Shown: piece by piece, positions 35,220-48,010 of the stretch
How the letters are laid out: every line of letters starts with the position of its first letter
How positions within the stretch are numbered: position 1 is the stretch's first letter
Source of the DNA: Paraspadella gotoi
Lineage: Eukaryota > Chaetognatha
Direction: 5' to 3'
Assembly: GCA_051294375.1 (NCBI GenBank)
Contig: CM119266.1
Coordinates: 19,355,657-19,419,656 of the forward strand
DNA length: 64,000 nucleotides
Translations under genes and position numbers: made by a program
The notes under the pieces: model-generated
The model's database searches: none
Told to the model about the DNA's origin: nothing
Seen by the model: only the letters and a program-made list of their open reading frames with translations

Positions 35220-36169
35220 CAATGTTATTTTGGGAAAACAAAACTTTATGAATTTCAAGAAACGACAGAGCCCAAATTTCTATTTAAAATTAGTCTGCAA
35301 AAGTAAAGTTTTTTTTCGGTGAAAGGTCGAGCGATAAACAAAGAATTACGTCGAAAATCTGACCTTTCAAAGAATTGTAACAATTAAGTTTTCTTTAGCC
35401 TAAGCGGCAATCCGGGAACGGAAAACAAAAAATTGACTTTCCCCCCCCTAAAAAAAAGGGATTGCGGCAGAGTAAAATTGATTTCGATATAACAGGGACG
35501 TTTATAGTCGAAATTTCAGCGTCAATCAACCTTGGGGAGACAAAAACACGGGGACGCAGTTGCGGGTCCAGAGAGTTCAAGAGCGAGCGACTCGACCAGA
35601 TTGGAAAATGCAAAGATAAGAATCATTCGAGCTTCTGAGGTCGAGATTTCCCCGAACCCGAAAATCCTAAGATGTTTGTTTTTTCCCCTTTGGATTCTCT
35701 ATTCGCTTTTATTGCGCCCAGACAAAAGTTCCTCTGTTCATTCATTGTTTCATGTGTTAGTAATAAAGAAAAATATTTTTTGTCGAGACGAATTAAAACG
35801 AAAATGAAGCCTTGGAGATGAATTAAAAAAGGAAATAGTGTAAAGTATTTTCATATAAGTCGGTTTGTTTTGTGGGAGACGAAAATAGAAAGAAATTGTT
35901 ACGAGACTTCGGTCACAGAGTAAACAGAAGAACTACATTTTTGACATTTTGAGGTCGACTTTTCTTGGGCTTTTTTCTCGACGTTCAAGTCCGAGTCTTG
36001 AACCCGATCTATCCTGGCCTCCACGAACAAATTCGGATGGTTCCGGTTGGTGGACGTAATCCTGTAACCGGACCTCACGACGACCTCAACCAATCAGCGG
36101 ACAATTGCCTCGCGGCTTCCGTAACAAATTTTTTCCCCAGACTCCTTAACATACTGCAAAAAGCATGAG

Positions 36170-36355
36170 GCAATTTTTAGAACGTGGGTCTCGGGTTCAC
36201 TTCCCGAGCTCCCCAGTTGCCACAGTTTGACGGGTCGCGGCGGCCATTCAGGGTGCGTAAACCCCTGTGAACATTCTGTTGGTGAGATGTTCTGCGCTCA
36301 GCTGAGCCCCGAGCTTCAATTATCATCTCCGCCTTTATCAAAAAAAAAAAAAAAG
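36170..36355 (+). mobile_element. SINE-like element with poly-A tail
   Basis: It has a B-box-like 'gggttcacttccc' (36193-36205), a GC-rich body with 'ttggtgagatgttctgcgct', and a terminal (A)14 run near 36340-36353. No clear A box is seen. It may be another SINE family sharing the 'gtgagatg' core. Confidence 0.5.
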
Positions 36356-37202
36356 AATATTTATTCTCCTTTTCTTGTTACTCATTAAGATTTTTAACGT
36401 AATTTTTTTATTTTCACCGCTAAGGATGCGTCCACACCCAAATATGGCGCCCTTTACCATTGTAAAATTGAGTGTGGTGCAGAGATTCATTAGAGGAAGC
36501 AATTAAATAACCTTGCTTATACAATTAATGAATTCAAAGGAATAATCAAAGGTACCAACTTTGCCGTTCAGGAGAAAAAAATATTTTTTTTCGTTTTGCT
36601 TAAATCGTTAAAAAAGGCGGAAGCCATCTCGAGGTCAAATTGTGGCCAAACAGATGGATTTACCATTAAGTTGATGAACTGAAACAAAAAAAGCAAATTC
36701 CGATTTTCATTTGAGTTAAACTTAAAGGTGAAGACGGGGAATCAGTTTTGACGTCGATAGCGTTTTCGTTTCGACTTTCGAAACAGAAAACTGGAGAGTT
36801 GTTTTGCTTTTCGAGTTGTTTTCACTTCGGGTTGTCTTTTTAATTCATCCAAACGTTTCTTTATCTTCCTTTAAACGTATGTTTTATAGATTTTACATTT
36901 TCGAAACTGTTTTTCGGACGAGATAAAAATAGTGAGGAAAGTAAAGTAGTGATAGTGAAGTAACAGGATTTCTATTAGGAAACCTTGTTTTTAATAAATG
37001 CAATTTTCATTCAGGTGTAACCGGTGGACAACTAGAAGTTATCCCATGTAAATAATGGTTAATGGTCAAGTGACTATTATAAAATATGAAAACAAAAATA
37101 GTTTCAAGATTTATCTAGTAGATAAGAATGCGGAGGCTTTTAAAAATTATTTATTACTATTACTATAATCTTATTACCATGATTTTTAAGAAAAAAATTG
37201 AA

Positions 37203-37310
37203 TTGAAAGTGGGTCAAAAATAAAAAATAAAAAAATTTGAAAAAATAAAAATTTAACCAATGTCATTGCAATGATTTCGTAAGCTTTTTTATTTTTGACC
37301 CACTTTTCAA
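37203..37310. repeat. Inverted repeat around 'gtgggtcaaaaat'
   Basis: The left arm 37203-37227 and right arm 37285-37310 are reverse complements except for one extra A. The spacer is 57 nt and AT-rich. It lies just downstream of the MATH-BTB stop. Confidence 0.8.
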
Positions 37311-37405
37311 AATGTAAAAAATTCTAATTATAACAACTTTTATTTAAATTCGCTCGCTCTATTAGAATTCGTTCTTAAAAAAAAAAAAATTAAAAAAAAA
37401 AGAGT

Positions 37406-39161
37406 TTAATGTTTTAAATGACAACAGGGTGGAAAAGATGCGGGCCTCCGATTGCTCTTGAAGGATTTCCACAGAAAAGCGACAATCTTCCCCACAGTTT
37501 CCGGCCGAGATTCTAACATTTCCATCCACTCGGTGGAAGTCATGACTTCCTCGCCGAACTCGACGAAACAGTGGAGGCTTTCCCGAAGCAGCACCGGCGC
37601 TTTGAATTCCTCGGCCAATGCCAGCGACTTCAGACAGGTTGTCGGCTTTACTTCCCTGGCCAAATGCTCCTGCGCGAATCGAAAAAGATCCTGGTCGTGA
37701 TAGCGGTCGGCGAGGAGCAGCAGGTCTTCAGCGTGGGGCTCAACCGGAAAACAGGAGCCGCTGTAGGCGAAGGTTATCCACTTGCGTACGACATCTGGGG
37801 AGACATCCGGGAGGCAGAGACGTCGATCTCGCGTTTCGATCACGTCGTGACGAAACATTGCGCCGAGGACGGGCGAGGACGATGACAGGACGGATTTATG
37901 GACGAAAAACTCCGCGTAGTCAGAAATACTTGGGAGGGCGAAGGAAAACCAACGGGTTGTGAATTAAGTTAAAGACACCCATGTGCAAAAAACTCTCAAA
38001 AGACGCTCAATAAAAATATTTTTACTTAATATACATAAAAAAATAGTTTTTTAAAAGAGGAATTAATAAGTATAATTTTATTTTAATCGGTAAAGTTTTT
38101 TAAACAAAAAAAAATGAATTTTAGAAACATTACCCTGCTACTATTGCATTTTTTAATAATCTTAAAATTGTTAAATAAGGATCTGGGTTAATCTTGTTAT
38201 CCAGTTATCTTTCCGGATATCCAATATAATTATTATAAATTTATAAGTTTTTTAATATACTACAAAAAATGTAAAATATAAAAAAAGATTAGTCTAAATA
38301 AATCAATTTTTTTTTATATTCAGTTTAGCTTTAGAATATTTTATTTTAAAAAATTCTGCTCTTTTATGGATGGTCCAATTTTTAAAAAATTTATGCTCTT
38401 TTTTATCAATAAACTATAATTGATATATAAATTATAATTATGTTTTATGGATTCAAGTATATAGAATAATTTTTTTGTAATTGTTGTGCTATAAATATTA
38501 TTTTTATATTTATTAAATTATTAAATGCACTGAAATAGACTTCGTTTAATTAAAATTATATTACAAGCTTATTTCAAGACCCGTCGATCTGTGATCCGAC
38601 GAACGGCTGTTTTCCCGCGCAGACGCGAAAATCAAAATCGTCGCTTTCGATCGGATAACATTGATAGCGTCGAAGGTCATCGATCGCCTCTCGATCGTGG
38701 ATCCGAAGATGGCATTTAACGACGCAAGGTTCCGCGGAGGGCAACCGTGAACGACGGCAGAATCTCGTCCAACCCTGACTCTCTGAGAATCGAATGTATC
38801 GATGACGCGTGGACCGGACCGCGATCGGAACCGCGCCCTCCCTCGCGGGGTTGTCGTCGAAAAGGCGAAATTCGAGGTCGATGTTGAATTTGGCAGGAGG
38901 TTCCAAATGGTCCGGCGAGATGCTGTCGATATGAAGGCCGAAATCCTCTTCGTCGAGGGTCGCGCGGACGATCCACTTGGAGCGGAAGAAGCCGACTCTG
39001 ATGATAAATGGGTCCGTCTTCAGGGTCGTCGTCGTAGTCTCCGTCGCTCCGTAGACGCAAATAGTGACCACGTTTATTTCCCGGTTTTCTATCCTTTCAA
39101 CGACTAAGCGAGGGCGATGGGACGGCGCAGCGGCGTAAGCTGCTCCTGCTGACGCTGACAT
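37406..39161 (-). CDS. MATH-BTB protein (SPOP/TD-POZ-like)
   Basis: Two exons, 39161-38581 and 37928-37406, join in phase 2 to give 367 residues, close to the ~374 of SPOP. The N-terminal part reads as a MATH/TRAF domain ('IIRVGFFRSKWIVRATLD', 'PAKFNIDLEFRLFDD', 'RFSESQGWTRFCRRS'). The second part is a BTB/POZ domain ('SDDFDFRVCAG', 'FFVHKSVLSSSSPVLGAMF', 'VVRKWITFAYSG', 'LLLLADRYHDQDLFRFAQEHL'). In SPOP-type proteins MATH binds substrate and BTB binds cullin-3, making a ubiquitin ligase adaptor. The MATH region is divergent, so its substrates cannot be guessed. Stop at 37406-37408. Confidence 0.85.
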
Positions 39162-39340
39162 GTCTCCGGATTAAGTTTCTCGATTTTGAAAAGAAAATTA
39201 AACTTTTTTCGAATCGCCTTTGTCCCGAAGTGAATTATTTCCAAGGGCGGCCGCTCGCGACGAGTTTTTTTCGACGATATTGTAATGATAAAAATTTGTT
39301 ATTCACCCACAATAAACACAGACTGAAACGATTTGTTGGG

Positions 39341-39418
<78 letters not shown>

Positions 39419-41945
39419 TGAAAGTTGATAGCGACGAGTTGATATTTCGTACGAATTACCATGGTAACCTTTGTGATCGTTGGTGAATAAAAACGAAGGA
39501 TCGAATTCTATGAAGTAACTGAAGTTTTCTGATGATGACTGTTGGCCGATGAGATGAGTCGAGGATGAGTAAAATATGGGCGAGGGACGAATGGGTGAAA
39601 ATAACTTGGAGCGAGATGATAGAAGGAAAGAAGAAATGAAGAAGACATAAAGAATAAAGAAATAGATTAGATTAAGGATGAGAAAATAAAGAAAACAAAA
39701 ATACGAAAGAAATTATCACTGACGGAAGGACGGAAGAAACCGGGGAATGCGGGAAAAAAAAAAATTTAAACACAAGACGGCTGTAATGAAATTATAGGGG
39801 GAAAAAATTGGTATAGAAAGAGATACAAATAGTGGGACGCCGCTTTTATAAATCTAAAGCAAATTCATAGAGAAGCGGACTTATCTAGTTTTTACATTCA
39901 GAGAAATTTGGACGATGAAAAAAAAAATGAAGGAAAACTGCAAAGAATAACTTTTTCCCAAACGAAATGAAAATCTCTCCACATGCGACTTGGCGATGAA
40001 AGCACTCTCTCTCTCTCTCTCTCTCATCTCTCTTTCTCATTTAGATAAAAATGTTTACGATTCTCATTTTATTTTCCTTTTTTAAGCATTTTTACCGACG
40101 GTTAGTTTGAGATATACAACTCCCTAGGAACGATCAATTTGTTTTTTAACATTATCTCCAATACACTGAAGGGCACTTTTTAAAATTTTTTTATCATTTA
40201 TCACAAAATACAGAAGAGACATGGATTTTTATTATTTCAGGTGGAATCTAAATTCGAAACAAACAAACAAATTTCATAAACCAGTTTTTAGTATTCTTAT
40301 TTTTTCGAAGCTCAAATAGTTCAAACAATTTTTACACCCTATTGCCAATTAAAAAAATCGTATATAATATAAAAATACAAATTCATATTCGGTGACTAAT
40401 CTTTATTAGTCGTAAAATTAAGATCTATTATTATTCAATACTTTTGGCCTTCGAACCCATTAAAAAAAATATTTAATGAAGCAATATTATTATTGTTATT
40501 ATTGCTAATAATTAAGAATGACACGTAAGATGCCATTTTGTTTTTGCTAACAAGAACGAGCAACGATCTCTAAATCGAGTGGAGAGTTTTGAATTAACAA
40601 CCTGCAAGAACTTACCTTATATTTGTACATATATATGAAAAGAATAAGAAATATAAAAACAATATATTGCCATAATATGGGGCAAATTATCCTTCGACTA
40701 CTGTCTTATTGGTTTTAAAACCCTACTAATTCAAGGTTTCATTTAATTTGATTCGATATATACCCATTCCTAAAAACAATTTGGTAAAATTATGCCAATA
40801 CTTTAGTAAATTATATAAATTTTTTAATATATATGTCTCGAGGGAAGAAAATGTTATAAATTCTATATGAAAATTTATTTTAGTATCTTTTGACAGACGA
40901 ACGTCCCAATTTATGAGCGACTTTATGAATACTTACGGCTTTACCGGCGCGATTTTCCGGGAGCGCCCATTAGATGAAAAAATTTCATTACGATCTATTT
41001 GTCGAAAAACATTGTCCTCAAAAGAAGAGTTTCTTTCTCTACTATTTAATTAGTTTTTTTTTTTTACCTTGTCTTGCTTGATGTACTGAATCAACCATGT
41101 TGAATTCGAAATAAAACTCATATATCAAGATTCTTAAAAATTAATTTAACGGGCGTCCCAGATCTACCCTTTAGGGTTAACTTAAATAAGCCAGTATTTC
41201 ACAAACTATACCGAATTCACTACCTAATTACGTGAGCACACTATTATACGATCACGTTACTAGTATTAATACTATGATATCTTTTTCATTTATTGACGTG
41301 ACTGAACAAATATGATATCTAACTACTAACACGGTATGCACCTTAAAGGTTTCAGAGTAACTAACCATCCTACCAAATATGAACCTAGGTGGGGATAATA
41401 ATAAAATAAGGAAACAGACCAACGAACCCGCGAATACTCGTGGCAACTAAGAATACTATTAGAATAGTTGTAAGAATACCGGAATGGAGGTAATTTTCAT
41501 AATATTGTCAATTGATACTAGTCTAAAACCTGCTGCGGTTGTAAGTTGGATTTTGCTACCTACTCAGTCGTTATTTATATCTTCCTAAAAGCTAGCTTTG
41601 TAAAAAAAAACATTTTTTGTAGCGAATTGATACTAGTAATTCAAAACAAAACGCTTAAACAAGCTTCAAATATCGCTTCAAGCGATTTAAATACACAAAC
41701 CTCAGACTCGAATACCAAAAGATATAAAAGAAACGAAGCCCTTTCAAATTTTGTTGTTTCACAATTATTCTTATAATTTGAGCTGACCCCGACGTGGGAT
41801 GATTCGCAATGATAAAAGCAAAATGACCGCAGTCTTTATTCAAATATCCCCAAGTTATTTTCCTGAGGAAAAAATAAAGAGGAAAATTAGTGATGCAAAG
41901 GGCGACATGAGTCAGACATTTGTCTTTTGATTCACCCCACGTTTT
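39162..41945. other. Intergenic, AT-rich, with (GA)n microsatellite
   Basis: A (GA)n run at 39343-39416 (about 74 nt) and a (CT)n tract at about 40004-40024. The remainder is AT-rich with no supported ORF. The last ~60 nt are likely 3' UTR of the ADP/ATP carrier gene. Confidence 0.6.
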
Positions 41946-42931
41946 CTAAGCTCCGATGCGCCATTGGATGTAGACTTTCTTGAAGGAATCAAATCCAGCC
42001 AAGACGCCCGCCCCCCCACACCGCGGAGAATGTTGGCGCCGGCGCCCTTCATCATCGACATGAAACCCTCGTTCTTGAGGATATGCACGGCGCAATCGAT
42101 GGATCCCTTGTACTTGACCGCCGTGCCCGACGTCATCATCATGCGTCGACGAATTGTGTCGATGGGGTAGGACATCAAACCAGCCGTCACCGTGACAACC
42201 GTAACCCAAACAGAAGGACAGCAAGAGACCGGCATCGGGGCCGAGAAGGATCGGCTTCAGAGAATCGTAGAGACCGAAGTACATCCCTCGGTAAACGAAG
42301 ACTGCTTCCACTGCAGGGAGATGACGAACCCGCGGTAGAGGCCTTGGATGCCGTCCGACTTGAGGGTCTTGCTGTACACGTCGACGAGACCCTTGTACTG
42401 ACGTTCTCCGCCCTTAGCCTTGGCGTCATTGGCCAAACGCGTTCGGGCGAAATCCAGCGAATACACGAACATAAGAGACAAGGAACCGGCGCATCCTCCG
42501 GAGAGAATATTTGAACCGAACTTGGTCACGTAAGAAGCGTCCTTGGGGACGTTGAAAGCCGCCTTCACCTTGTCTTTGAACGCGAAATTGAGGGCCTGCG
42601 TCGGAAAGTATCGCAGGCAATTGGCCAAATTGCCGCGCCAAAGCGGGTAGACGCCCTCGGTTCTGATGACTCGGGTTGTGCAGTCGATCACACCCTGGGA
42701 GAGAAGGAGAGAAAAAAAAATTAAAAAATGGGAAGCAGGCTTTTTTCGGTTTAGGCTACGATTAATATTTACCTTATAAGGTTTGTCAAGACGACCTTGT
42801 TTGATCATTTCATCTTGATTTTGAACGAGCAGCTTGACTCTCTCGATAGGGGCGGCCGCCGTCTTAGATACGACAGCAGCAACGCCTGAGAGTGCGAAAT
42901 TCTCAGCGAATCCCAATTTCTTGTCGGCCAT
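41946..42931 (-). CDS. SLC25A4-like: Mitochondrial ADP/ATP carrier, frame broken at three points
   Basis: It exchanges cytosolic ADP for matrix ATP across the inner mitochondrial membrane. Exon 1 is 42931-42773 ('[20 protein letters not shown]', '[20 protein letters not shown]'); exon 2 is 42694-41946. Conserved marks are three carrier repeats with P-x-[DE]-x-x-[RK] motifs ([22 protein letters not shown]) and the nucleotide-carrier signature RRRMMM. Exon 2 cannot be read in one frame: one base is missing near 42310 (after 'GFVIS'), one is extra near 42197 (before '[11 protein letters not shown]'), and one is missing from the C-run at 42011-42017 (within '[11 protein letters not shown]'). Protein-level conservation on both sides of each break is high. 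Sequencing error is the simpler reading; a recent pseudogene remains possible. Confidence 0.9.
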
Positions 42932-45900
42932 TTTAGAATGCGGTCTTTTCCCCTTAGAATCTGAAATGAAATAAAAAGCCGGTTAATCTTTGATATTTTG
43001 AATATGATTCAGTCAGTGATACAACAAGTTAGTCTGAACGTTATAGAAACGTTAACCGTCAAAGAAAAAAAGATTTTGACGATTTCTAATAATTCAAAAG
43101 ATTTTGAAGAACGCACGCCTTCCGAAGCACAAGAACAAAAACTAAATAAAAAAAGCGCAATATCGGAGTAGAAACATTTCTTTAGATGTAGGAAGATACA
43201 CGGAATTGTATTTAAGAAAAACCGAAAATGATTACGTCCTAGAAGAGCGTCCAAACCGTATCAAGAGCCCGCTCATATGAGGGACCATATTCAAATCGAG
43301 CTAACCTTGACTAATATTTCGAAGTTCGGCCTGCTCACCACTAGAGGCGATGGTGTCGCTCTCGTGGCTTTGAGAGTCAAACCAGTAACCATCACCCGCT
43401 CCACCAATAAAATCAAGAGTCTCGAGTCTCATCCAATCACAGACCGAAAGAGATATACGTTTGCTTCCTTATTGGTTCACTGACCGAATTACTCTGCACG
43501 AACGTTAGTCTCTTATTTAGCTCGTACTATGCAAGTATGCAATGCTTGCATGTGTGATTTGTGATCAGGAAAAACGAAGGAATAGTTTAATGTTCAGGAT
43601 ATCTTAGACGGTCCAAGATTTTATATAAGTTTGTCTCTATCCATGATCTATTTTTGTAATCGATTAATTGTAAATGAAAACTATAATATATACTTTTATA
43701 TTGGTTGAACCAATTTCATAGACTAGAGTTCTAATTTTTATAGTGGGGAAGACAACTGAAGACTTGGTAAATCATTTGTTGAATTTTCACTTAAGATACA
43801 AAGCTCTTAGGTCCTAGGATATGAAAAATTGCAAGATTATTTGTTTAACTATATTAGACTTTAATTTTTTTATTAAAATTTAAAAATAAATGTAAATTTT
43901 TTAATGATTTTTGTAGTACGTAAATAGCTATCCTTTAATTTACTTTCGAACAAAAAAGCATTCGATCAACTCAATGGTATTCAGTATTCACATTTACAGG
44001 ACCGATTTCAATCGGTTTTCTGTAATGAAAAATTTCGATGTTCTCGTGACGTAGGCGCAATGAACTCACTTTTTGGGAATGAAACCCCCCAAAAAACTAG
44101 CCATAATATGGCCTCGTTTGAATACATATTTGTTCACCATTATTTCCCACTTTTAGCGTTTTTTTTTATTTTTGCCTTTTTCTTATTACGGAAATAAGAA
44201 ATTTGAAACTCGATAAAAATTATTTCGAAATATACTGTATGCCCACTTTTACTATCAATTTTACAACTAATTTACATGACATTAAAATCTATTTTTTATT
44301 TTTCTTTTCTTTTCCGACCCATGAGTTTTTCACGTGCCCTCCTCAGATCCCCTCGTCTTTGTGGAGGGTGTCCACTGTCCAGTGTTCAGTGTCCGTCCAC
44401 CGCTCTACTCACCCCTACCCCGGACGGACAGGCTAATCAGCAGAATGATAAGCCGCGACTAAAATTTAAGGTTCACTATTGAAATCTGCACTTCCCATAT
44501 CAATCTTTTTTCATTTTTGTATAAAATCAATTCAAACTTCAAAGTTTTGTGAAATGTTTGTGTAAGACTTAGGGACGGACAAATAATACGGGTTTTGTCC
44601 TAATGTCGTCGTATTCGTGGAGATGTTTACTCAAGAGTCATGTCAACCTCACACCCCTGATTAAATATAAAGTCGGGATTAGCTGAGTTTTTACTGAAGC
44701 CATCGATTTGTTATCGCTCAATCTTTTCTGAAATTATTCTAATTATAATTATTATGTCTATTTCAAATGCACAAGACAGCCTTCAAAAACGTATAGTTCC
44801 TCTCTCGAAAGTACAACTACTTCGATTTTAGTTTTACAACTTCACCGAATTCATTCATGTTTTGTCAATCCGTCGAGGTCTCGAGGGGCTTGGCTTCGCC
44901 CGCTGAAGGAGATTCGATCGCCCAGTTTCCCCCCAAATCGAGAAGAACCGAAGACGAAACGAAAGGAAGAAAATTGACCTTCCGTGTAGCGGGAAAACAA
45001 GACCAACTAATTAACTCAGTTATTTCGTATAATTTTCTTACGATCCAAAAAAAAAACCCAACTTTTTTCTGCGTCGTTTGTTACTGTCAAACTTTTTAAC
45101 AATTCTAATTTGCGTATCGTTTAAATTTTAATCTCGTCATCAATCGTCTTTTTGGCGAATTGCTTTGTTCGGGCGTGCGTCGAGAATTCAAAGATTTTTC
45201 AATTCATGATGGTCACGTCGTGTGTTTAAAAAATTCTACATCTTCTAATTTTTGTATAAAACAATTCAGAAATGGAATAAAAACTATCGAAATTTCTTAA
45301 TCTTTCAAGAAAAAAAATAATTTTTACACACTTAACATGTATTTTTAAACCCCGCTAAAACCAAATAAACAACAGTATATTGATTTTTCCTATTTATTTT
45401 AAAAGTTATTACTCGACGAATTCCTTAGTTTTTTTCATTGACTTAGATTTTACATATTGAGCAGACGCGACTGAAATCGAACTCCTCATTTCATTTCTTG
45501 CTCACTATCGTTCTCTCGCGTTATCTTTGGCTCTCGCTCTCCCTCTTTGGCTCTCGCTCTCCCTCTTTCGCTCTCTACTCGTTCTAACTCAACTTCTACC
45601 TTCTTCCAATGGAGGTGAAAAAAAGATGCTCCCGTTTTATTTTATCGAACATTTCGTATTCGAGAATCCAGACAAACAAATCAACTTGAAACAACAACTA
45701 CTAACCGACAACATTCGTTGTATGGAGCAATTATTTAGTAATTTCGAAAATAATTTACGAAAAAATTTTTGACAATGTTTTACGTACTTCAATAAGTTTT
45801 TAATTTTTTTAGTTTTTTATTTTTAATTTTTTTACTTCTCATTAAAATTATATTTTTAGTTCTCCCGAATCTACGGTTTATTTTTCATTATATTATATTG

Positions 45901-46266
45901 AGCCTTATTGGAGTTGGTGCATTTATACGCGATTAATCAAAATCGTTTATAGTTAAACTGTACATTACATTATTTAATCCATCTAACAATTTTTTTCCGT
46001 CTATCTTGTCGATAAAGTTTAAATTTGACAAGTGGATGAAAGCCAGAAACAGAAGAGAAAGAAAGAAAGTAAGAAAGAAAAAACGAAAGAAAGAAAGAAA
46101 GAAAGAAAAAAGAGACAGGCAGTTATTTCTTTTATTTCTAAACAAGAACCAAGACCTTAATGCAATGAAAACGTAGCTGAGACAGACCGACGGACAGACG
46201 TAAAGACTGACCGAAAAGTCACTTATTGGATCTCTCCGCGGTTACTCGAGGCGTAACTAAGAAAGT

Positions 46267-46310
<44 letters not shown>

Positions 46311-46497
46311 GGGAGGTTATGGAGAGCGAGTAAGTATGAGAGAGAAACGGATTAGTAGAAAAATTCTCAATTCTCATGTTAACGAGATTGTTTTTTTTGT
46401 TTTTTTTTTAATCTTCAGAAGCGTGCATTGGAAATCCGAGACAATCTCCCCGTAGGCGATATCTCCATTCCAACGTCTTCAACATTCCTCCACCGTC
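42932..46497. other. Divergent intergenic region, ADP/ATP carrier to phosphatase
   Basis: It includes the promoter side of both genes. Segments 44330-44470 and 44857-45000 are GC-richer and open for 50-80 codons but match nothing I recognise. A fragment of the ~230-bp repeat is at 43695-43722. A (TTTC)-type tract read as GAAA is at 46060-46120. (AG)n lies at 46271-46309. Confidence 0.4.
46178..46265 (+). repeat. 'gaccgacggacagac' dispersed repeat, copy 1
   Basis: It runs 'cagaccgacggacagacg', 'gaccgaaaagtcactta', then a CG-rich palindrome 'ccgcggttactcgaggcg' and 'caactaa'-like end. The second copy is at 61519-61625. Confidence 0.75.
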
Positions 46498-47658
46498 ATG
46501 TTGCCGTCATGCCTTCGCTCCCATTGGCGACCTTTGACTCGTGCATCGGCGCTCATGTGCTTTCTCATCGCCACAGTGGCTCTTTTCCAAACCAACGTCA
46601 TCCCCACAGTGCAACGCGGGTTTTTTTGCGACGACCAGACGATCCGTTATCCCTATCATTACTCCACATTCCCGACGTGGCTCCTCGTCGTGGTTTTCAT
46701 GGTTGTCCCTGACCTCATCGTCGCGGGAGTGGAATTTTGCTACGCTCGAAACTATGCAAATCTCTTTTACTGTTTGGGACATTTTAAACTCTCCATCTCG
46801 ATGTCGACCATTTTAACGGATGTCGTCAAGTGCGTCGTGGGACGGTTACGACCGCACTTTATCGCCGTCTGTGGCCCGGATGTTCTTCTCAATATGACCT
46901 GCGACGCAGAAACCTCATTGCTCTACATTCTTGAATATAATTGTACGAATCCGCTTCATCTTGATCCGGATGTAATAGTCGAAGCTCACAAATCATTTCC
47001 CTCTGGTAAATAATTGAAAGACGCAACCTCCATTTTCTTTTTTAATTGTTAACGGTTTACTGGAAAAAAATTATTCATTAATTGATAAGATAAAGAAATT
47101 AATTAATAGTCTTCGTCATTCCGACGCGACCTGGGACTCGATATTCAAATAGTTAGTTTAAATGAGTTTTGTACCGATGTTTCAAAGTTACATTAGCATT
47201 GATTCAATTAACAAATTTGTAATTAAATTAACGAAATCACCAACTGCTTTTTTTTTCGCCCCCTCGTTTTCTCAACCCGTGGTCTTCGCCTCTCCCATTC
47301 GAAAGGTCACGCTAGCCTCGCTATGTGTAGCGCCGTCTTCGTGACCCTCTACGTCTGGCGCCGGGCGCCCTCTCAGCCCCCTCATCTCGGGCGCCTCTTT
47401 CTCGTCTTTCTCATTTTGGTTGGCGCCGGCGCCGTCTGCGGGTCACGCGTCATGGACTACAAACATCACGGAGAGGACGTGGCCTTTGGATTTGTCATCG
47501 GCAGCGTCGTCGCCTTCACATCCGGTTATGTTTGGTGGGGAGCGATGGAGTCACTTCGATTCGAAGATGACGACGACAGCGACAAAAGTGGCGCCGGTGA
47601 CTCGAACAATGTCACAAACATCGTCGAACGCAAACCCCTCACCGAGTACCGCGTTTGA
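46498..47658 (+). CDS. PLPP: Phospholipid phosphatase (LPP/PAP2 family)
   Basis: An integral membrane enzyme that dephosphorylates lipid phosphates such as phosphatidic acid and lysophosphatidate. Two exons, 46498-47005 and 47306-47658, encode 286 residues, the usual LPP size. All three catalytic motifs are present: K111-x6-R118-P119 ('KCVVGRLRP'), P168-S-G-H171 (split by the intron after SG) and S216-R217-x5-H223 with D227 ('SRVMDYKHHGED'). The 'GFFCDDQTIRYPY' block after the first membrane helix is typical of the LPP subgroup. 'NMTC' and 'NCTN' are possible glycosylation sites in the catalytic-side loop. The C-terminus is acidic and cytosolic. A splice-acceptor-like 'atcttcag' 79 nt upstream of the ATG suggests a 5' UTR intron. 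Confidence 0.93.
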
Positions 47659-48010
47659 AAGAAAAATTGGATATTTGTTAAGGTTTTCTTTTATAACCTC
47701 AAAGTTATATATGTTGTTAAACTGATAATTGTAAAGCGACCGTTTGTGCCATATTTTACCAAGTATTCCTTAGTTTAACAATGCAGCAGGCGAGGTTTTT
47801 TAAAATTTTTATTACGTATATTCTAAATATTTTGTCTCTCTGCCAAACTATAAATATAATTTAAATTTCATTAATTTCATAATTTCAACTTAAGGTCTAT
47901 AAAAGGGTTTCAAGAATACAGAATTAGATGTTTAATGTTTAGACAAGATAGTACTGAAGACAAAGAGACAATTGTAGTGCAAGATTTTCGTATTAGGAGA
48001 ACAGAAGAGC

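Larger units (their letters stand above)
31028..37405. other. Repeat-rich, gapped region upstream of integrin
   Basis: The missing 5' exons of the integrin gene should be here or in its gaps; I looked for a Cys-rich PSI segment and found none. Contents: a GC-rich block 31560-32110 with no convincing ORF, a SINE copy (about 32230-32390), MITEs, two N-gaps, a 'ccaatcag' CCAAT-box-like site (36089-36096) and a poly-A-tailed SINE-like element (36170-36355). Confidence 0.5.

Noticed and set aside
45527-45772. 81-codon plus-strand ORF upstream of the phosphatase gene
   Set aside because: It begins in a TCTCGCTCTCCC simple repeat and shows no motif or splice partner.
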